A DNA stretch of 64,000 nt from Thalassotalea_E sp964620605 (GCA_964620605.1 CAZUHQ010000004.1:1-64000); one strand, 5' to 3'; positions 52,775-62,530 are shown, numbered from the stretch's first letter. A program made the numbers and translations. Notes: generated by a model not told the origin, from the letters alone.

Positions 52775-54340
52775 TTAAGAGCTACAGGACAGCATAGAGC
52801 AACCGGCACGGTTCTTTGCCCAATCAGGGCGTTTTTTGGCATAGTGCTCAAATTCACTTTGTTCCTGGTAAGGATTTTTCAGCACAATTTGTAACTCTTT
52901 GAGCATGCCATAATCCCCCTGTTCAGCTTTATCTATCGCCTGTTGCGCCAAATAATTACGCAAAACAAATTTAGGATTCACCGCATTCATATTCTCGCAC
53001 CGCTCACTATCAGTGCCGGTATTTAACATCAAGCGCTCGTTATAATCTGCCAGCCAATTGTCAAACGCCTGCCAAAACTGCGCTGAATTATCCTCTAGCC
53101 GGTAAAAACAGTTGGCAAAATGCGCTTTATTATCAGATATACTCGCATGATAACGGGCGAGTAAACGATAAAAAGTCGTCATATCGATATCGCCTTCGCT
53201 CATTAGTCGCTCTAAACGAACAAATAATTCGCCGTCCGACCCCTTAAGCTGTTCAAAACCGAGCTTAGCCTGCATCATCTTCAGCCACTGGCTTTGATAA
53301 TTTGTCGCAAAATCATTAAGCAGCTGATTTAACGGCTCGGCATCTTCAATGAGTGGATAAATAGCATTGGCCAGCTGAAACAGATTCCACTGGGCAATTT
53401 CCGGCTGATCACCAAAACAGTAGCGTTTACCCTGGGCATCTGTGGTATTGGGGGTCCAGGACAAGTCAAAATTATCTATCCAGCCATAAGGGCCGTAATC
53501 TATGGTTTCACCGATTATCGACATATTGTCGGTATTTAACACGCCATGAACAAAGCCAACCCGCATCCAGTGGATAACTAATGCACAGGTACGCTCACAG
53601 ATCTCCTTAAACCATGCAAGGTAGCTCGCCTTGGATGGCGTCCCTAAATGCGGAAAATCCTGAACAATGGAAAAGTCCACCAACTGGCGCAGTAATTCAA
53701 GCTCGCCGCGCACCGCAGGTAATTGAAAACTGCCAAAACGTAGAAATGATGAAGATACCCGGCAAACAACGGCGCCAAGCTCCTGTTTTGGGTGACCGTC
53801 ATAAAACATGTCACGCGTCACCAAATCGCCGGTTAAACACAAACTTAATGCTCTGGTGGTCGGAACACCTAAATGAAACATAGCCTCAGAGCACAAAAAC
53901 TCTCTGACTGATGAACGTAAGACAGCAAAACCATCAGCATGACGAGAATAAGGTGTTGGCCCAGCCCCTTTTAACTGCAAGGTTTGCAAACCTGAATTTT
54001 GTGTTTGTATCTGACCAAGATTAATCGCCCGGCCATCGCCTAACTGTCCTGCCCAGTGGCCAAACTGATGGCCGCCATAACACATGGCATAAGGCTTCAT
54101 GCCACCGAGCAAACGGTTACCGGTAAAAATTTCGGCAAATTGTGCTTCAGTTAACGAAGTTAAGCCAAGTTGCTCAGCTAAAGCGCCAGTTGTAGCAATG
54201 AGCTTAGGCGCAGCAGTCTTTTTCGGCTCTACAAAGGAATAGGCCGCCGACATCACCTGGCGACAAAAGTTGGCCGCTTCATTATCGCCGGGTAACTGCT
54301 GGGTAAAAACATTATTAAATTCGGGCATTTTCTGTGACAA
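52775..54340 (-). CDS. selO: Protein adenylyltransferase SelO (Cys form)
   Basis: 521-aa pseudokinase-fold AMPylase (YdiU/SelO), which transfers AMP to protein hydroxyl groups. Core signatures: GGMKPYAMCYGGHQFGHWAGQLGDGRA, KGAGPTPYSRHADGFAVLRSSVREFLCSEA and TDNMSIIGETIDYGPYGWID. It ends GCSMLSCSS: the third residue from the end, selenocysteine in eukaryotic SelO, is Cys here. A TTG at 54340 has AAGGTGA at a good distance; an ATG four codons later (54328) is the alternative start. Converges with the CBS gene by 10 bp. Confidence 0.93.
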   Translation of the reverse strand: MSQKMPEFNNVFTQQLPGDNEAANFCRQVMSAAYSFVEPKKTAAPKLIATTGALAEQLGLTSLTEAQFAEIFTGNRLLGGMKPYAMCYGGHQFGHWAGQLGDGRAINLGQIQTQNSGLQTLQLKGAGPTPYSRHADGFAVLRSSVREFLCSEAMFHLGVPTTRALSLCLTGDLVTRDMFYDGHPKQELGAVVCRVSSSFLRFGSFQLPAVRGELELLRQLVDFSIVQDFPHLGTPSKASYLAWFKEICERTCALVIHWMRVGFVHGVLNTDNMSIIGETIDYGPYGWIDNFDLSWTPNTTDAQGKRYCFGDQPEIAQWNLFQLANAIYPLIEDAEPLNQLLNDFATNYQSQWLKMMQAKLGFEQLKGSDGELFVRLERLMSEGDIDMTTFYRLLARYHASISDNKAHFANCFYRLEDNSAQFWQAFDNWLADYNERLMLNTGTDSERCENMNAVNPKFVLRNYLAQQAIDKAEQGDYGMLKELQIVLKNPYQEQSEFEHYAKKRPDWAKNRAGCSMLSCSS

Positions 54341-54426
54341 AATATCACCTTAAATGACTTGGAGATAACCGCTATTTTAACTGAATGCCCTAAGTGAATA
54401 AAGCAAGATTGAAACAGGTTCAGGCA

Positions 54427-55716
54427 TCATCTGTCAGCATCGCCTATCGGAAAAACCACCTCAAATACTGCGCCGGATAACAACTTAGAATCACCGACAC
54501 TAAGCTCCCCCTGATGCCACTGGGTTACCCGCTTTGCAAACGCTAACCCAACACCATAGCCGGAATTTTTAGCATGACTGCCGCGAACAAAAGGTTTAAA
54601 AATATCTTGCTGCTGCTCTGGCGCAACCCCATGACCATTATCGTGAATAGCAATATTGACCTTACCCTGCTGACAGCTAAGCTCAATCAACACTTGCCCC
54701 TGCCCATAACTGATGGCATTTTTAATCAGGTTACTAAACAACATAGAAAAGTATTGATTATCTCCCATGACGGTGAGTTCTGGCTGATAATTTATCTGTT
54801 GAATTACTAAGTCTAGCTGCCCAGTGCGATATCGCTGAACCAGTTTTTCGATCAGCGCCAATAACACTAGAGGTTCACGCTCAATTGTTAACATGGTTTG
54901 CTCAAGCCGGGCATAATTGAGCAAGGTTTCCACCAATTCAGTCATTTGACTGACATTGTCACTGATCTTTTGCTGATATTGCAGCCTTAACTCAGGGTCA
55001 TCTTCTTCTTCGAGCGTATCAAGACCAAACTGAATACGCGCCAGCGGCGTTCTTAAATCATGTGAAACCGCACTACTTAAAAGTTTAACATCACCGATCA
55101 GATTTTCGATGCGCTGCGCCATCCGGTTAAATTCCTGTTCAATTGCACTAATATAGGAAAATTGACTTGGGCTGATGCGCTGCGTTAATTCACCACTGCC
55201 AAATGCCTGCGCCGTTTGTTTCAGCCGTGCTAGCTGCTGCAATAGCGGATAGGTCCAGAGCAGGAAAACCCCTAATAACAATCCGTAAAACAATAAGGTA
55301 TAGAGCATATCTGAGCTCTGATTTTTCGACTCAAACAGTTCCAAAGACCCCTTAAGTACCAGCACTTGCTCATCCGGTAATAGCGCATAATAAGAGAGCT
55401 GACTATCTGTGGTTAACAGCAAATATTGCTGACGGCTAAACTGTGCCAATAAAACGCTCGGCATCACCAGTTTATCTAGGGTTTTTAGCGATAACTGATA
55501 GTTATAACTCCCTGCCCATTGACTGATAAAAGCTTGTTTATCTGGTAGTTGAGCCAGAGTTTTTGCCAGGTTTTCACCAAATTGTTCAAACAATCTTACC
55601 TTAGTGACATCTTGCTGCGCTTCGCTATTATGTTGATACAAGGTATCGACCAACCAGCCAAGGCCAATGGTTGCAACAAACACCACCAAAATCAGGGAGT
55701 AAGTTAAAAAACGCAA
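54427..55716 (-). CDS. Membrane sensor histidine kinase
   Basis: 429 aa. Two membrane helices (about 5-25 and 138-160) enclose a ~110-residue periplasmic sensor. A HAMP linker follows (~161-215), then the phospho-acceptor helix SAVSHDLRTPLARIQFG (~217-233), then the ATPase lobe with LFSNLIKNAISYGQG (N box), DNGHGVAPE (G1) and GYGVGLAFAKRV (G2). Its RstB/EnvZ-like layout matches the OmpR-type regulator that ends 1 bp upstream. Probably senses an envelope signal. Confidence 0.9.
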   Translation of the reverse strand: MRFLTYSLILVVFVATIGLGWLVDTLYQHNSEAQQDVTKVRLFEQFGENLAKTLAQLPDKQAFISQWAGSYNYQLSLKTLDKLVMPSVLLAQFSRQQYLLLTTDSQLSYYALLPDEQVLVLKGSLELFESKNQSSDMLYTLLFYGLLLGVFLLWTYPLLQQLARLKQTAQAFGSGELTQRISPSQFSYISAIEQEFNRMAQRIENLIGDVKLLSSAVSHDLRTPLARIQFGLDTLEEEDDPELRLQYQQKISDNVSQMTELVETLLNYARLEQTMLTIEREPLVLLALIEKLVQRYRTGQLDLVIQQINYQPELTVMGDNQYFSMLFSNLIKNAISYGQGQVLIELSCQQGKVNIAIHDNGHGVAPEQQQDIFKPFVRGSHAKNSGYGVGLAFAKRVTQWHQGELSVGDSKLLSGAVFEVVFPIGDADR

Positions 55717-55717
55717 A

Positions 55718-56440
55718 TTACCAGGCCTCTTTTACCAATAAATAGCCCTTTCCCCAGACGGTTTTAATGCGACAAGGATCGCTCGAACTGTCACCGAGTT
55801 TTTTCCGCAAGCGCGAGATTTTTAAATCAATCGAACGATCAAAACCATCATAATCAAAGCCCCTGAGCTCGTTCACTAGGCTTTGCCGAGAAACCACCTC
55901 TCCCGCTTGGCTGGCAAGTAGCCATAACAAATCAAATTCATGACTGGATATTTTTATTAGCTCACCAGCTAAGCTAACGGTTCTGGCACACGGATTTATC
56001 ACTAGCTGATTAAACTGCAAACGCTGCGGCGCTTGTACCTGATCTTGCACTGGTTGTTGCTGTTGCTGCTTTACCAGATGCTTATTGATCCTGGCTAACA
56101 AGGCTCGCGCCCGTACTGGTTTCGTAAGATAATCATCTGCGCCCATTTCCAATCCGAGCACTTCATCAATTTCTTCGTCACGCGCCGTCACCATAATAAT
56201 GCTATTAGTGAACTCAGGGCGCACCCGACGGCAAACCTCGATACCATCTAAATTAGGTAGCATGCCATCGAGGATCACTAAGTCCGGATTAGTGGTTTGG
56301 ATCAAATTTACCGCCGCTAAGCCACAGCCAGTAATGTCAACCTTAAAGCCTTTTTTCTGCAAATAACTTTGCATCCATTCGCCAAGTTCTTGATCGTCTT
56401 CAACAATCAGCAAATAAGGCGGTAAATTAGCATTAGTCAT
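55718..56440 (-). CDS. OmpR/PhoB-family response regulator
   Basis: 240 aa from the ATG at 56440 (a GTG at 56473 opens the frame but overlaps the preceding gene). Receiver domain: DD pair in IVEDDQELGEW, phospho-acceptor in LVILDGMLPNLDG, Lys in LTKPV. A Gln-rich linker (QQQQQ) leads to the winged helix (about 145-235, ISSHEFDLLWLLASQAGEVVS then YDGFDRSIDLKISRLRKKLG). It lies between a DUF3019 gene (4-bp gap) and the kinase (1-bp gap), one operon. Confidence 0.92.
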   Translation of the reverse strand: MTNANLPPYLLIVEDDQELGEWMQSYLQKKGFKVDITGCGLAAVNLIQTTNPDLVILDGMLPNLDGIEVCRRVRPEFTNSIIMVTARDEEIDEVLGLEMGADDYLTKPVRARALLARINKHLVKQQQQQPVQDQVQAPQRLQFNQLVINPCARTVSLAGELIKISSHEFDLLWLLASQAGEVVSRQSLVNELRGFDYDGFDRSIDLKISRLRKKLGDSSSDPCRIKTVWGKGYLLVKEAW

Positions 56441-56444
56441 AGAA

Positions 56445-56846
56445 TTAAAATAATCTCCATGAAGTGCGGGCACGCGCGCTCTTTTTATAGACCCAGGCCA
56501 TTTTCAGCTCTTTTTGTGCCAAAATTTCTGAGCCATATTGGGCTTTTAAATAAAAAACCACGTTCTGATTGGCACTCATTTCCTGTTCAAATTTTCCCGA
56601 CAGGCTGTTTTGCCAACACAAGAGCGGCGCTTGCTGCTGACTGGAAAACAGGCAGTAATTACCACTTTGCTTAGTTTGCCAATTCAAGCTGATATCAACA
56701 TAGCATTTTTCGCCCTGATGCACAGAAATACACTGGTTCGGTTGGATTTCTAAAATGCTGTCTTGGGCATTACAAGTATTTGACAGCAGAACTAATGCAA
56801 CAAAAGCCTCGACAGTGAACAATACGAGTTTTTTAATAGAATACAT
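56445..56846 (-). CDS. DUF3019-like periplasmic protein
   Basis: 133 aa from the ATG at 56846, with GGAG upstream. A signal peptide (about residues 1-27, cleaved after CNAQ) precedes a beta-rich mature domain with four cysteines (CISVHQGEKCYVDISLNW, NYCLFSS, LLCWQNS) and a very basic C-terminus (KKSARARTSW). It resembles DUF3019 proteins, found in Shewanella and relatives next to MipA-like genes and two-component genes, as here. It may be an accessory sensor for the downstream kinase; inference. Confidence 0.7.
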   Translation of the reverse strand: MYSIKKLVLFTVEAFVALVLLSNTCNAQDSILEIQPNQCISVHQGEKCYVDISLNWQTKQSGNYCLFSSQQQAPLLCWQNSLSGKFEQEMSANQNVVFYLKAQYGSEILAQKELKMAWVYKKSARARTSWRLF

Positions 56847-56859
56847 TTTATCGCTCCCA

Positions 56860-57720
56860 TTAAAAAACATAGCTAACTAGCACACCAAACTCAGTAATGC
56901 CCTCGGCACGACCATCAAGGTTGGCCGCAACTTGCATTACCGGGTTATCTGTTATGCTGTCTGGTAAGTCGGTATATCTGGCATACGCTTCAAACAGGAT
57001 ATTTTCCGATATCGGGTAGCTGGCACCAAGCTGAGTGATCAGGTTAATACCGCTGTCTGCCTGATAATGCTTAAAACCTAGACCTTCAATCGCTTCAGAA
57101 GTCGAATAATAATAATCCAGCATATCTTTCGAGCGATATTCCGCCCCGACAGAAGCGTAAATTTCCCAGTTTTTGATCAGCCAGGACTGTGACCCCCACA
57201 TCGAGGCATATAACGCGCCGTCATATTCATCACTGAATGAGTATGGGGCAAGTGTTGCCTGAAACGTCGTGCGGTCAAAGCCACCAACCGCTCTTACGCC
57301 CAACATGTTGGTGGATTTTTTCACTTCCCTAAGATGAGGTGAATCTTTACCACCAAATTCATAAATATTTTCACCATGACCACGTACGGTTAATAAATCA
57401 AAACTCCAGTGCTGGCTATTCCAAAAATTAAAGCCAAAATTAATGCCCTGATCCAGTTCGTTAGCGCCGTGAGATGCTTCAATAAAAAAGCCTGGTTTTA
57501 GCTGATAACGGCCGCTGAGAAACAATGAAGCGCCAGCTTCCTTTTTGTGATAAGGGGAAGTTTCCGATTTATAGCCGTAGCCTACTTTTAAATAGCCACT
57601 CAGCCATTCGTCGTCTTCAGCCGTTACTTCATTTGCCAGTGCTGGGATTAAACCAGCCAGTAAATAGCAGCCAAGCACGCCATATTTTATTTGTTGTTTC
57701 AAGGTTATGCTCCAATCCAT
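56860..57720 (-). CDS. MipA/OmpV family outer membrane protein
   Basis: 286 aa from the ATG at 57720, which gives a signal peptide (about 1-29, LLAGLIPALANE). The rest alternates short beta strands with aromatic girdle residues and ends with Phe (LVSYVF), as outer-membrane barrels do. Strands such as WLSGYLKVGYGYKSE, FNFWNSQHWSFDLLTVRG and EIYASVGAEYR match the MipA/OmpV scaffold. First gene of an operon with DUF3019 and a two-component pair; an ATG at 57771 would add 17 residues before the signal. Confidence 0.82.
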   Translation of the reverse strand: MDWSITLKQQIKYGVLGCYLLAGLIPALANEVTAEDDEWLSGYLKVGYGYKSETSPYHKKEAGASLFLSGRYQLKPGFFIEASHGANELDQGINFGFNFWNSQHWSFDLLTVRGHGENIYEFGGKDSPHLREVKKSTNMLGVRAVGGFDRTTFQATLAPYSFSDEYDGALYASMWGSQSWLIKNWEIYASVGAEYRSKDMLDYYYSTSEAIEGLGFKHYQADSGINLITQLGASYPISENILFEAYARYTDLPDSITDNPVMQVAANLDGRAEGITEFGVLVSYVF

Positions 57721-57773
57721 CTGTTGTTCGCTGACAAGAATAACGCTTGCATCACGGCCAGGCTGTACCATGA

Positions 57774-57799
57774 ATTATCTAAATGTATCACTTTGTATC
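57774..57799 (-). promoter_or_regulatory. Candidate binding site for the OmpR-type regulator (three 10-bp direct repeats)
   Basis: On the minus strand GATACA, GATACA and GATAAT recur at exact 10-bp spacing (57794-57799, 57784-57789, 57774-57779), about 55-80 bp ahead of mipA. Direct repeats at 10-11 bp are the usual target of OmpR-family regulators, and one such regulator is encoded in this operon. Confidence 0.5.
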
Positions 57800-58005
57800 T
57801 GTCGTTCTGTCTTATTGTTATTATCGGCCGCCGAGTGTAGCAGAAACATTTTCACTTAGCTAAGCCCCAACTAATCAGGCACTTAAGCGCATGTTGAAAT
57901 ACTAATCACCACACTGGAAAATCACTTTAATCCATCTATGCTTAAAATTATCAGTTCACTGGCCTATATTTAGTGCCAGTGCTTTCTAGAGTATTAGGGA
58001 CGATA

Positions 58006-58407
58006 ATGAATAACGATCTAACCCATACCAGCCAACAAGCCGTTACCGCCATCATGAATAAAAACGTTATCACCGTCAGTGTTGATGACAGTATTTTGGA
58101 TACCGAGAAACTTTTAACCGAGCATAAGCTGTCATTTCTACCCGTTATGGACATCAACAACCAGTGTTTTAGCATAATTAGTGACTGTGACTTTGTTAAA
58201 TTTCATCATCATCAGGGAGACAGTAAACTAGCGTATATCTGGGAAATCTGCTCCCATTCAGTTATCCAAATTCCCGCAAGCACTAATATAGAGCAAGCAG
58301 CCAAAATAATGTTCGACAACAAAGTACATCATTTAGTGATATGCGAAAATAAAGCCATTATAGGTATAACATCTAACATTGATTTATTGAGATATTTTAC
58401 GAATTGA
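58006..58407 (+). CDS. CBS-domain pair protein
   Basis: 133 aa from the ATG at 58006, preceded by AGGG. Two CBS motifs: about residues 10-60 (MNKNVITVSVDDSILDTEKLL) and 75-133 (SVIQIPASTNIEQAAKIMF). Similar in size to the CBS protein at 52318 but not a close copy. It is followed 77 bp later by a PAS-GGDEF-EAL gene on the same strand, so it may report nucleotide state to c-di-GMP metabolism; inference. Confidence 0.82.
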   Translation: MNNDLTHTSQQAVTAIMNKNVITVSVDDSILDTEKLLTEHKLSFLPVMDINNQCFSIISDCDFVKFHHHQGDSKLAYIWEICSHSVIQIPASTNIEQAAKIMFDNKVHHLVICENKAIIGITSNIDLLRYFTN

Positions 58408-58484
58408 CGTTAAAGCACTTGCTACATGTTAAGCAAGTACCGCCAGGAACTTAGTTTTCCTTTCTAGCATGGAGAAAAACCTTA

Positions 58485-60566
58485 GTGCAACTTGAACAAA
58501 CAGAATATCAATTATTGACTGAATTATGTACAGATGGACTGTGCGTAATATCAACCAACGGAAAAATTCTCGAAGTAAATGATACCTTTTGTCATCTTTT
58601 CGGTTATCAAAAGCAAGAGTTAATCAATCACAGCTTCAATTCTTTGGGTATTAGCATTGATATTAATACGATTCTTCACTGTACTTCGCCATGTACAGCA
58701 TGTCATCAAGTTCATACGCAATTAATAGATAAAAATGGCAAAAAATCTTCGTTAACTTATAAAGTTCAATATGAAGCTAAATATGAGCACATTTTTATCA
58801 TTATTTCTCCTAATGCTAATAAACAGGGCAGTTATACTAGTACCAGCATAGTAGAAAAAATATTTAACAACTCAACGGAAGCAATTGTAGTCACAGATCA
58901 CAAAGGCGTGATCATTCTAACCAATGCAAAATTTAGTCAAATAACAGGTTATTCATCTGAAGAAGCCATAGGTAACACACCAGCAATGTTAAAATCGGGT
59001 CGCCATAACAGGCGATTTTACAAAAATTTTTGGCGAAAACTCTACACGAATGGCAATTGGTCGGGGGAGATCTGGAATAAACGTAAGAACGGCAACATTT
59101 ATCCTGAGTGGTTAAATATCTCCAGCATCAAAAAAGAAAATGGAGAAATCAGCTACTTTATTGCTCAGTTCTCTGATATTTCTGCCATTAAAAAATCCGA
59201 AAGTATGCAGCGCTTTTACGCCTATCATGACCCGCTGACATTGCTGCCGAATCGTCGTTTACTGTTTGACAGGTTGGAACAATTACAAGTACCCGAAAAC
59301 TCTCCGGGTTTTGCTGTGCTCTTTTGTGACCTTGACCGTTTCAAATCAATCAACGATACCTTAGGCCACCATGTGGGTGACGAAGTGCTGAAAGTAGTGG
59401 CATCAAAATTTAGAGCAGCCTTAAGAGATACCGATACCATAGCACGCAGTGGTGGTGACGAATTTATCGTAGTTGTAGAGGGCCAACAAGAAATTCAGCA
59501 CATAGAACAAATCGCTACCCACATATTGGATCAGTTCAATGGCCCGATGAAAACCAAGTTTGGCGAATTCTTTATTTCTGTCAGTATCGGTATCAGCAAG
59601 TTCCCGTGCGATTCTAGAGACATACGAGAACTCATTTCCTTTGCCGATATTGCCATGTATCAGATAAAAAAAACCGGTGGCGACAATTTTGCTATCTTTG
59701 ACTCAAAACAGAAACAACACATACTTCATCAAATTGAACTTGAGAATACCATACATAAAGCAATTGAAAATAATGAGTTGAGTGTTTGGTATCAGCCACA
59801 AGTCAGTGCGAAAACCAATCAAGTCTACGGAGTAGAGTGCCTATTGCGCTGGCAACATTCTGAGCATGGTTTTATTTCTCCTGAACTCTTTATCCCTATT
59901 GCCGAGCGCAATGGTCTAATCAAAGAACTGGGAGAATTTGTTTTAACCACCGCCTGCCACCAACTGAGACAATGGCGGATAAACAATATTTTTACCGGTC
60001 TTATCGCGATTAACGTCTCGCCACGGCAATTCGATCGCGATAATTTAATTGGGCAAGTTAAAAAAATTTTAATGGAAACCTCTGTGCCAGCCCATTGTAT
60101 CGAGCTCGAAGTCACAGAATCTATATTTGCAAAAGAAGATAACTTTCATATCTCAATTTTGGAAGAGTTGCGTAATTTGGGAGTAAAAATTGCCATCGAT
60201 GATTTTGGTACCGGCTATTCCTCATTAGCGAGGCTAAAACAGCTGCCGATCGATAATCTAAAAATCGACAAAAGCTTTATCGATAACCTCAGCACATGCG
60301 AAAAAGACTTATCCGTGGTCAATGCCTTGTGTTTATTGAGTCGCTCCTTTGATATCGATATCATAGCTGAAGGAGTCGAACACCCGCATCAAGCAGCACT
60401 GCTTCAAAAATTAGGCTGCTTTAACCATCAAGGCTATTTATATGGCAAACCAATGCCCGCTGAGCAATTTGAACAATGGATCACCAACTTTAGTTTACCA
60501 CTCTCCACCTGTTCATCCCAGCTGTCGGCAATAACAACCACAACCAACTTAAAAGATACCGTATGA
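58485..60566 (+). CDS. PAS-PAS-GGDEF-EAL c-di-GMP enzyme
   Basis: 693 aa, cytoplasmic. Two PAS domains (about 5-115 and 120-240), then GGDEF with an intact ARSGGDEFIVVV loop (~322-333), then EAL (~430-680). The EAL signature reads VECLLRW (C for A), while the other catalytic residues remain: INVSPRQF, LEVTES, IDDFGTGYSSL, LKIDKSF and AEGVEH. Both synthesis and hydrolysis of c-di-GMP are therefore possible. GTG start at 58485 with GGAG eleven bases upstream. Confidence 0.92.
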   Translation: MQLEQTEYQLLTELCTDGLCVISTNGKILEVNDTFCHLFGYQKQELINHSFNSLGISIDINTILHCTSPCTACHQVHTQLIDKNGKKSSLTYKVQYEAKYEHIFIIISPNANKQGSYTSTSIVEKIFNNSTEAIVVTDHKGVIILTNAKFSQITGYSSEEAIGNTPAMLKSGRHNRRFYKNFWRKLYTNGNWSGEIWNKRKNGNIYPEWLNISSIKKENGEISYFIAQFSDISAIKKSESMQRFYAYHDPLTLLPNRRLLFDRLEQLQVPENSPGFAVLFCDLDRFKSINDTLGHHVGDEVLKVVASKFRAALRDTDTIARSGGDEFIVVVEGQQEIQHIEQIATHILDQFNGPMKTKFGEFFISVSIGISKFPCDSRDIRELISFADIAMYQIKKTGGDNFAIFDSKQKQHILHQIELENTIHKAIENNELSVWYQPQVSAKTNQVYGVECLLRWQHSEHGFISPELFIPIAERNGLIKELGEFVLTTACHQLRQWRINNIFTGLIAINVSPRQFDRDNLIGQVKKILMETSVPAHCIELEVTESIFAKEDNFHISILEELRNLGVKIAIDDFGTGYSSLARLKQLPIDNLKIDKSFIDNLSTCEKDLSVVNALCLLSRSFDIDIIAEGVEHPHQAALLQKLGCFNHQGYLYGKPMPAEQFEQWITNFSLPLSTCSSQLSAITTTTNLKDTV

Positions 60567-60594
60567 GCCCCTATATCACCTGGCACAAGTGTAA

Positions 60595-60626
60595 CTGCGG
60601 ATGATGACTAATCATCAACAGTTTTT
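60595..60626 (+). terminator. Terminator after the GGDEF-EAL gene
   Basis: CTG..GGATGAT and ATCATC..CAG pair with two mismatches around a 5-nt loop, followed by TTTTT (60622-60626). Confidence 0.5.
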
Positions 60627-60651
60627 CACTTAACTAACCAGTGTTATTTTC

Positions 60652-60681
60652 TTTACCCTTTACCTAAAAATCTCCTACAAT
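60652..60681 (+). promoter_or_regulatory. ettA promoter
   Basis: TTTACC (60652-60657), 18-bp spacer, TACAAT (60676-60681); the ATG follows 38 bp later. Confidence 0.4.
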
Positions 60682-60719
60682 AACGCCAATATTTTGCAGA
60701 CAAAACTAAAGGCTCTTCA

Positions 60720-62399
60720 ATGGCTCAACCATTACCAGACAAATTTATTATGTCGATGCACCGCGTCAGCAAAGTGGTGCCTCCAAAACGGACAATATTA
60801 AAAGACATTTCACTGTCGTTTTTTCCAGGCGCAAAAATCGGTGTCTTAGGTTTAAACGGCGCCGGTAAGTCTACCCTGTTAAGAATCATGGCAGGCGTTG
60901 ATACCGAATTTGAAGGGGAAGCAAAAGCGTTAGCCGGTACTAATATTGGTTATTTGCCACAAGAACCGCAACTGGACGAAAACAAAACCGTGCGAGAAGT
61001 GGTAGAAGAAGCCGTTGCGGAGGTGAAAAATGCCATGGCGCGACTGGATCAGGTTTATGCGGAGTATGCTGAGCCAGATGCTGACTTTGATGCGTTGGCA
61101 AAAGAGCAAGGCGAGCTGGAAAACATCATCAACGCGCAAGACGGCCATAATATCGAGAATATTCTTGAGCGCGCAGCCGATGCCCTTCGTTTACCGGACT
61201 GGCAGCAAAAAATAGCGGTGTTATCTGGTGGTGAACGTCGCCGGGTGGCATTATGCCGTTTATTACTCTCTAAACCGGATATGCTGTTACTGGACGAACC
61301 AACTAACCATTTGGATGCAGAATCTGTCGCCTGGTTAGAGCGCTTCTTACACGATTATAGCGGCACCGTGGTTGCCATTACCCACGACCGTTATTTCCTA
61401 GATAATGTTGCCGGCTGGATTTTAGAACTTGACCGCGGTCATGGCATTCCTTGGGAAGGCAATTATTCTTCCTGGCTTGAGCAAAAAGATGCGCGGCTTG
61501 AACAAGAAAAACGTAGCGAAAACGCGCTACAAAAAACCATTAAGCACGAGCTTGAATGGGTGCGTTCAAATCCAAAAGGTCGCCAGGCAAAAAGCAAAGC
61601 CCGGATGGCACGTTTTGAAGAGCTTAACAGCCAGGAACATCAAAAACGTAACGAGACTAACGAGCTTTATATTCCGCCCGGGCCTCGCCTTGGCGACAAG
61701 GTATTGGAAGTTAATAACTTAACCAAATCCTTTGGCGATCGAGTACTCATCGACAATCTTAGCTTTAGCATTCCTAAAGGAGCGATCGTCGGTATTATCG
61801 GTGCCAATGGTGCTGGTAAATCAACCCTGTTTAAAATGTTATCGGGAGCAGAACAACCCGATTCTGGTAGCGTTGAACTTGGCGATACCGTCAAACTGGC
61901 GAGTGTTGATCAGTTCCGCGACGATATGAACGATAAAAATACCGTCTATCAAGAAATCTCCGAAGGCCAAGATATTCTCACTATCGGTAACTACGAAACG
62001 CCAAGCCGTGCCTATTGTTCGCGCTTTAATTTCAAGGGTAACGATCAGCAAAAGTTCATCGGCGAGCTCTCAGGAGGTGAACGCAACCGAGTGCATTTAG
62101 CCAAGCTGGTAAAAACCGGTGGCAATTTGTTACTACTGGATGAGCCAACCAATGATTTAGACGTTGAAACCCTGCGCGCACTGGAAGAAGCCTTACTGGA
62201 ATTCCCTGGCTGTGCCATGGTGATCTCCCATGACCGCTGGTTCCTGGATCGCATCGCTACCCATATTCTCGATTATCGTGATGAAGGTCAGGTTAATTTC
62301 TATGAAGGTAACTTTAGTGATTACGAACAGTGGCTGAAGAAAACTTTAGGCGCAGCTGCAATAGAACCCCACAGGATCAAGTATAAAAAAATCGGTTAG
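60720..62399 (+). CDS. ettA: Energy-dependent translational throttle protein EttA
   Basis: ABC-F ATPase that binds the ribosomal E site and gates the first elongation steps according to ATP/ADP ratio. 559 aa (E. coli 555). Two ABC domains: Walker A GLNGAGKST (~39-47) with LSGGERRRVALCRLL, and GANGAGKST (~360) with LSGGERNRVHLAKL. The inter-domain linker has the EttA wording HELEWVRSNPKGRQAKSKARMARFEEL. Its own promoter and a strong terminator flank it. Confidence 0.97.
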   Translation: MAQPLPDKFIMSMHRVSKVVPPKRTILKDISLSFFPGAKIGVLGLNGAGKSTLLRIMAGVDTEFEGEAKALAGTNIGYLPQEPQLDENKTVREVVEEAVAEVKNAMARLDQVYAEYAEPDADFDALAKEQGELENIINAQDGHNIENILERAADALRLPDWQQKIAVLSGGERRRVALCRLLLSKPDMLLLDEPTNHLDAESVAWLERFLHDYSGTVVAITHDRYFLDNVAGWILELDRGHGIPWEGNYSSWLEQKDARLEQEKRSENALQKTIKHELEWVRSNPKGRQAKSKARMARFEELNSQEHQKRNETNELYIPPGPRLGDKVLEVNNLTKSFGDRVLIDNLSFSIPKGAIVGIIGANGAGKSTLFKMLSGAEQPDSGSVELGDTVKLASVDQFRDDMNDKNTVYQEISEGQDILTIGNYETPSRAYCSRFNFKGNDQQKFIGELSGGERNRVHLAKLVKTGGNLLLLDEPTNDLDVETLRALEEALLEFPGCAMVISHDRWFLDRIATHILDYRDEGQVNFYEGNFSDYEQWLKKTLGAAAIEPHRIKYKKIG

Positions 62400-62443
62400 C
62401 CTAACGAAGTAAAATTCAGTTAAGTTACTAGTAATTAAAGAAT

Positions 62444-62480
62444 AAAAAGCACCTTAATAAATATTTAAGGTGCTTTTTTT
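62444..62480 (+). terminator. ettA terminator
   Basis: AAAAAGCACCTTAA (62444-62457) / TTAAGGTGCTTTTT (62465-62478), a 14-bp stem with a 7-nt loop, then further Ts. Confidence 0.92.
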
Positions 62481-62530
62481 TTAAATCCAGCTATGCTAAG
62501 GGTATCTATTCAACAATTGTACGAAAGTAA

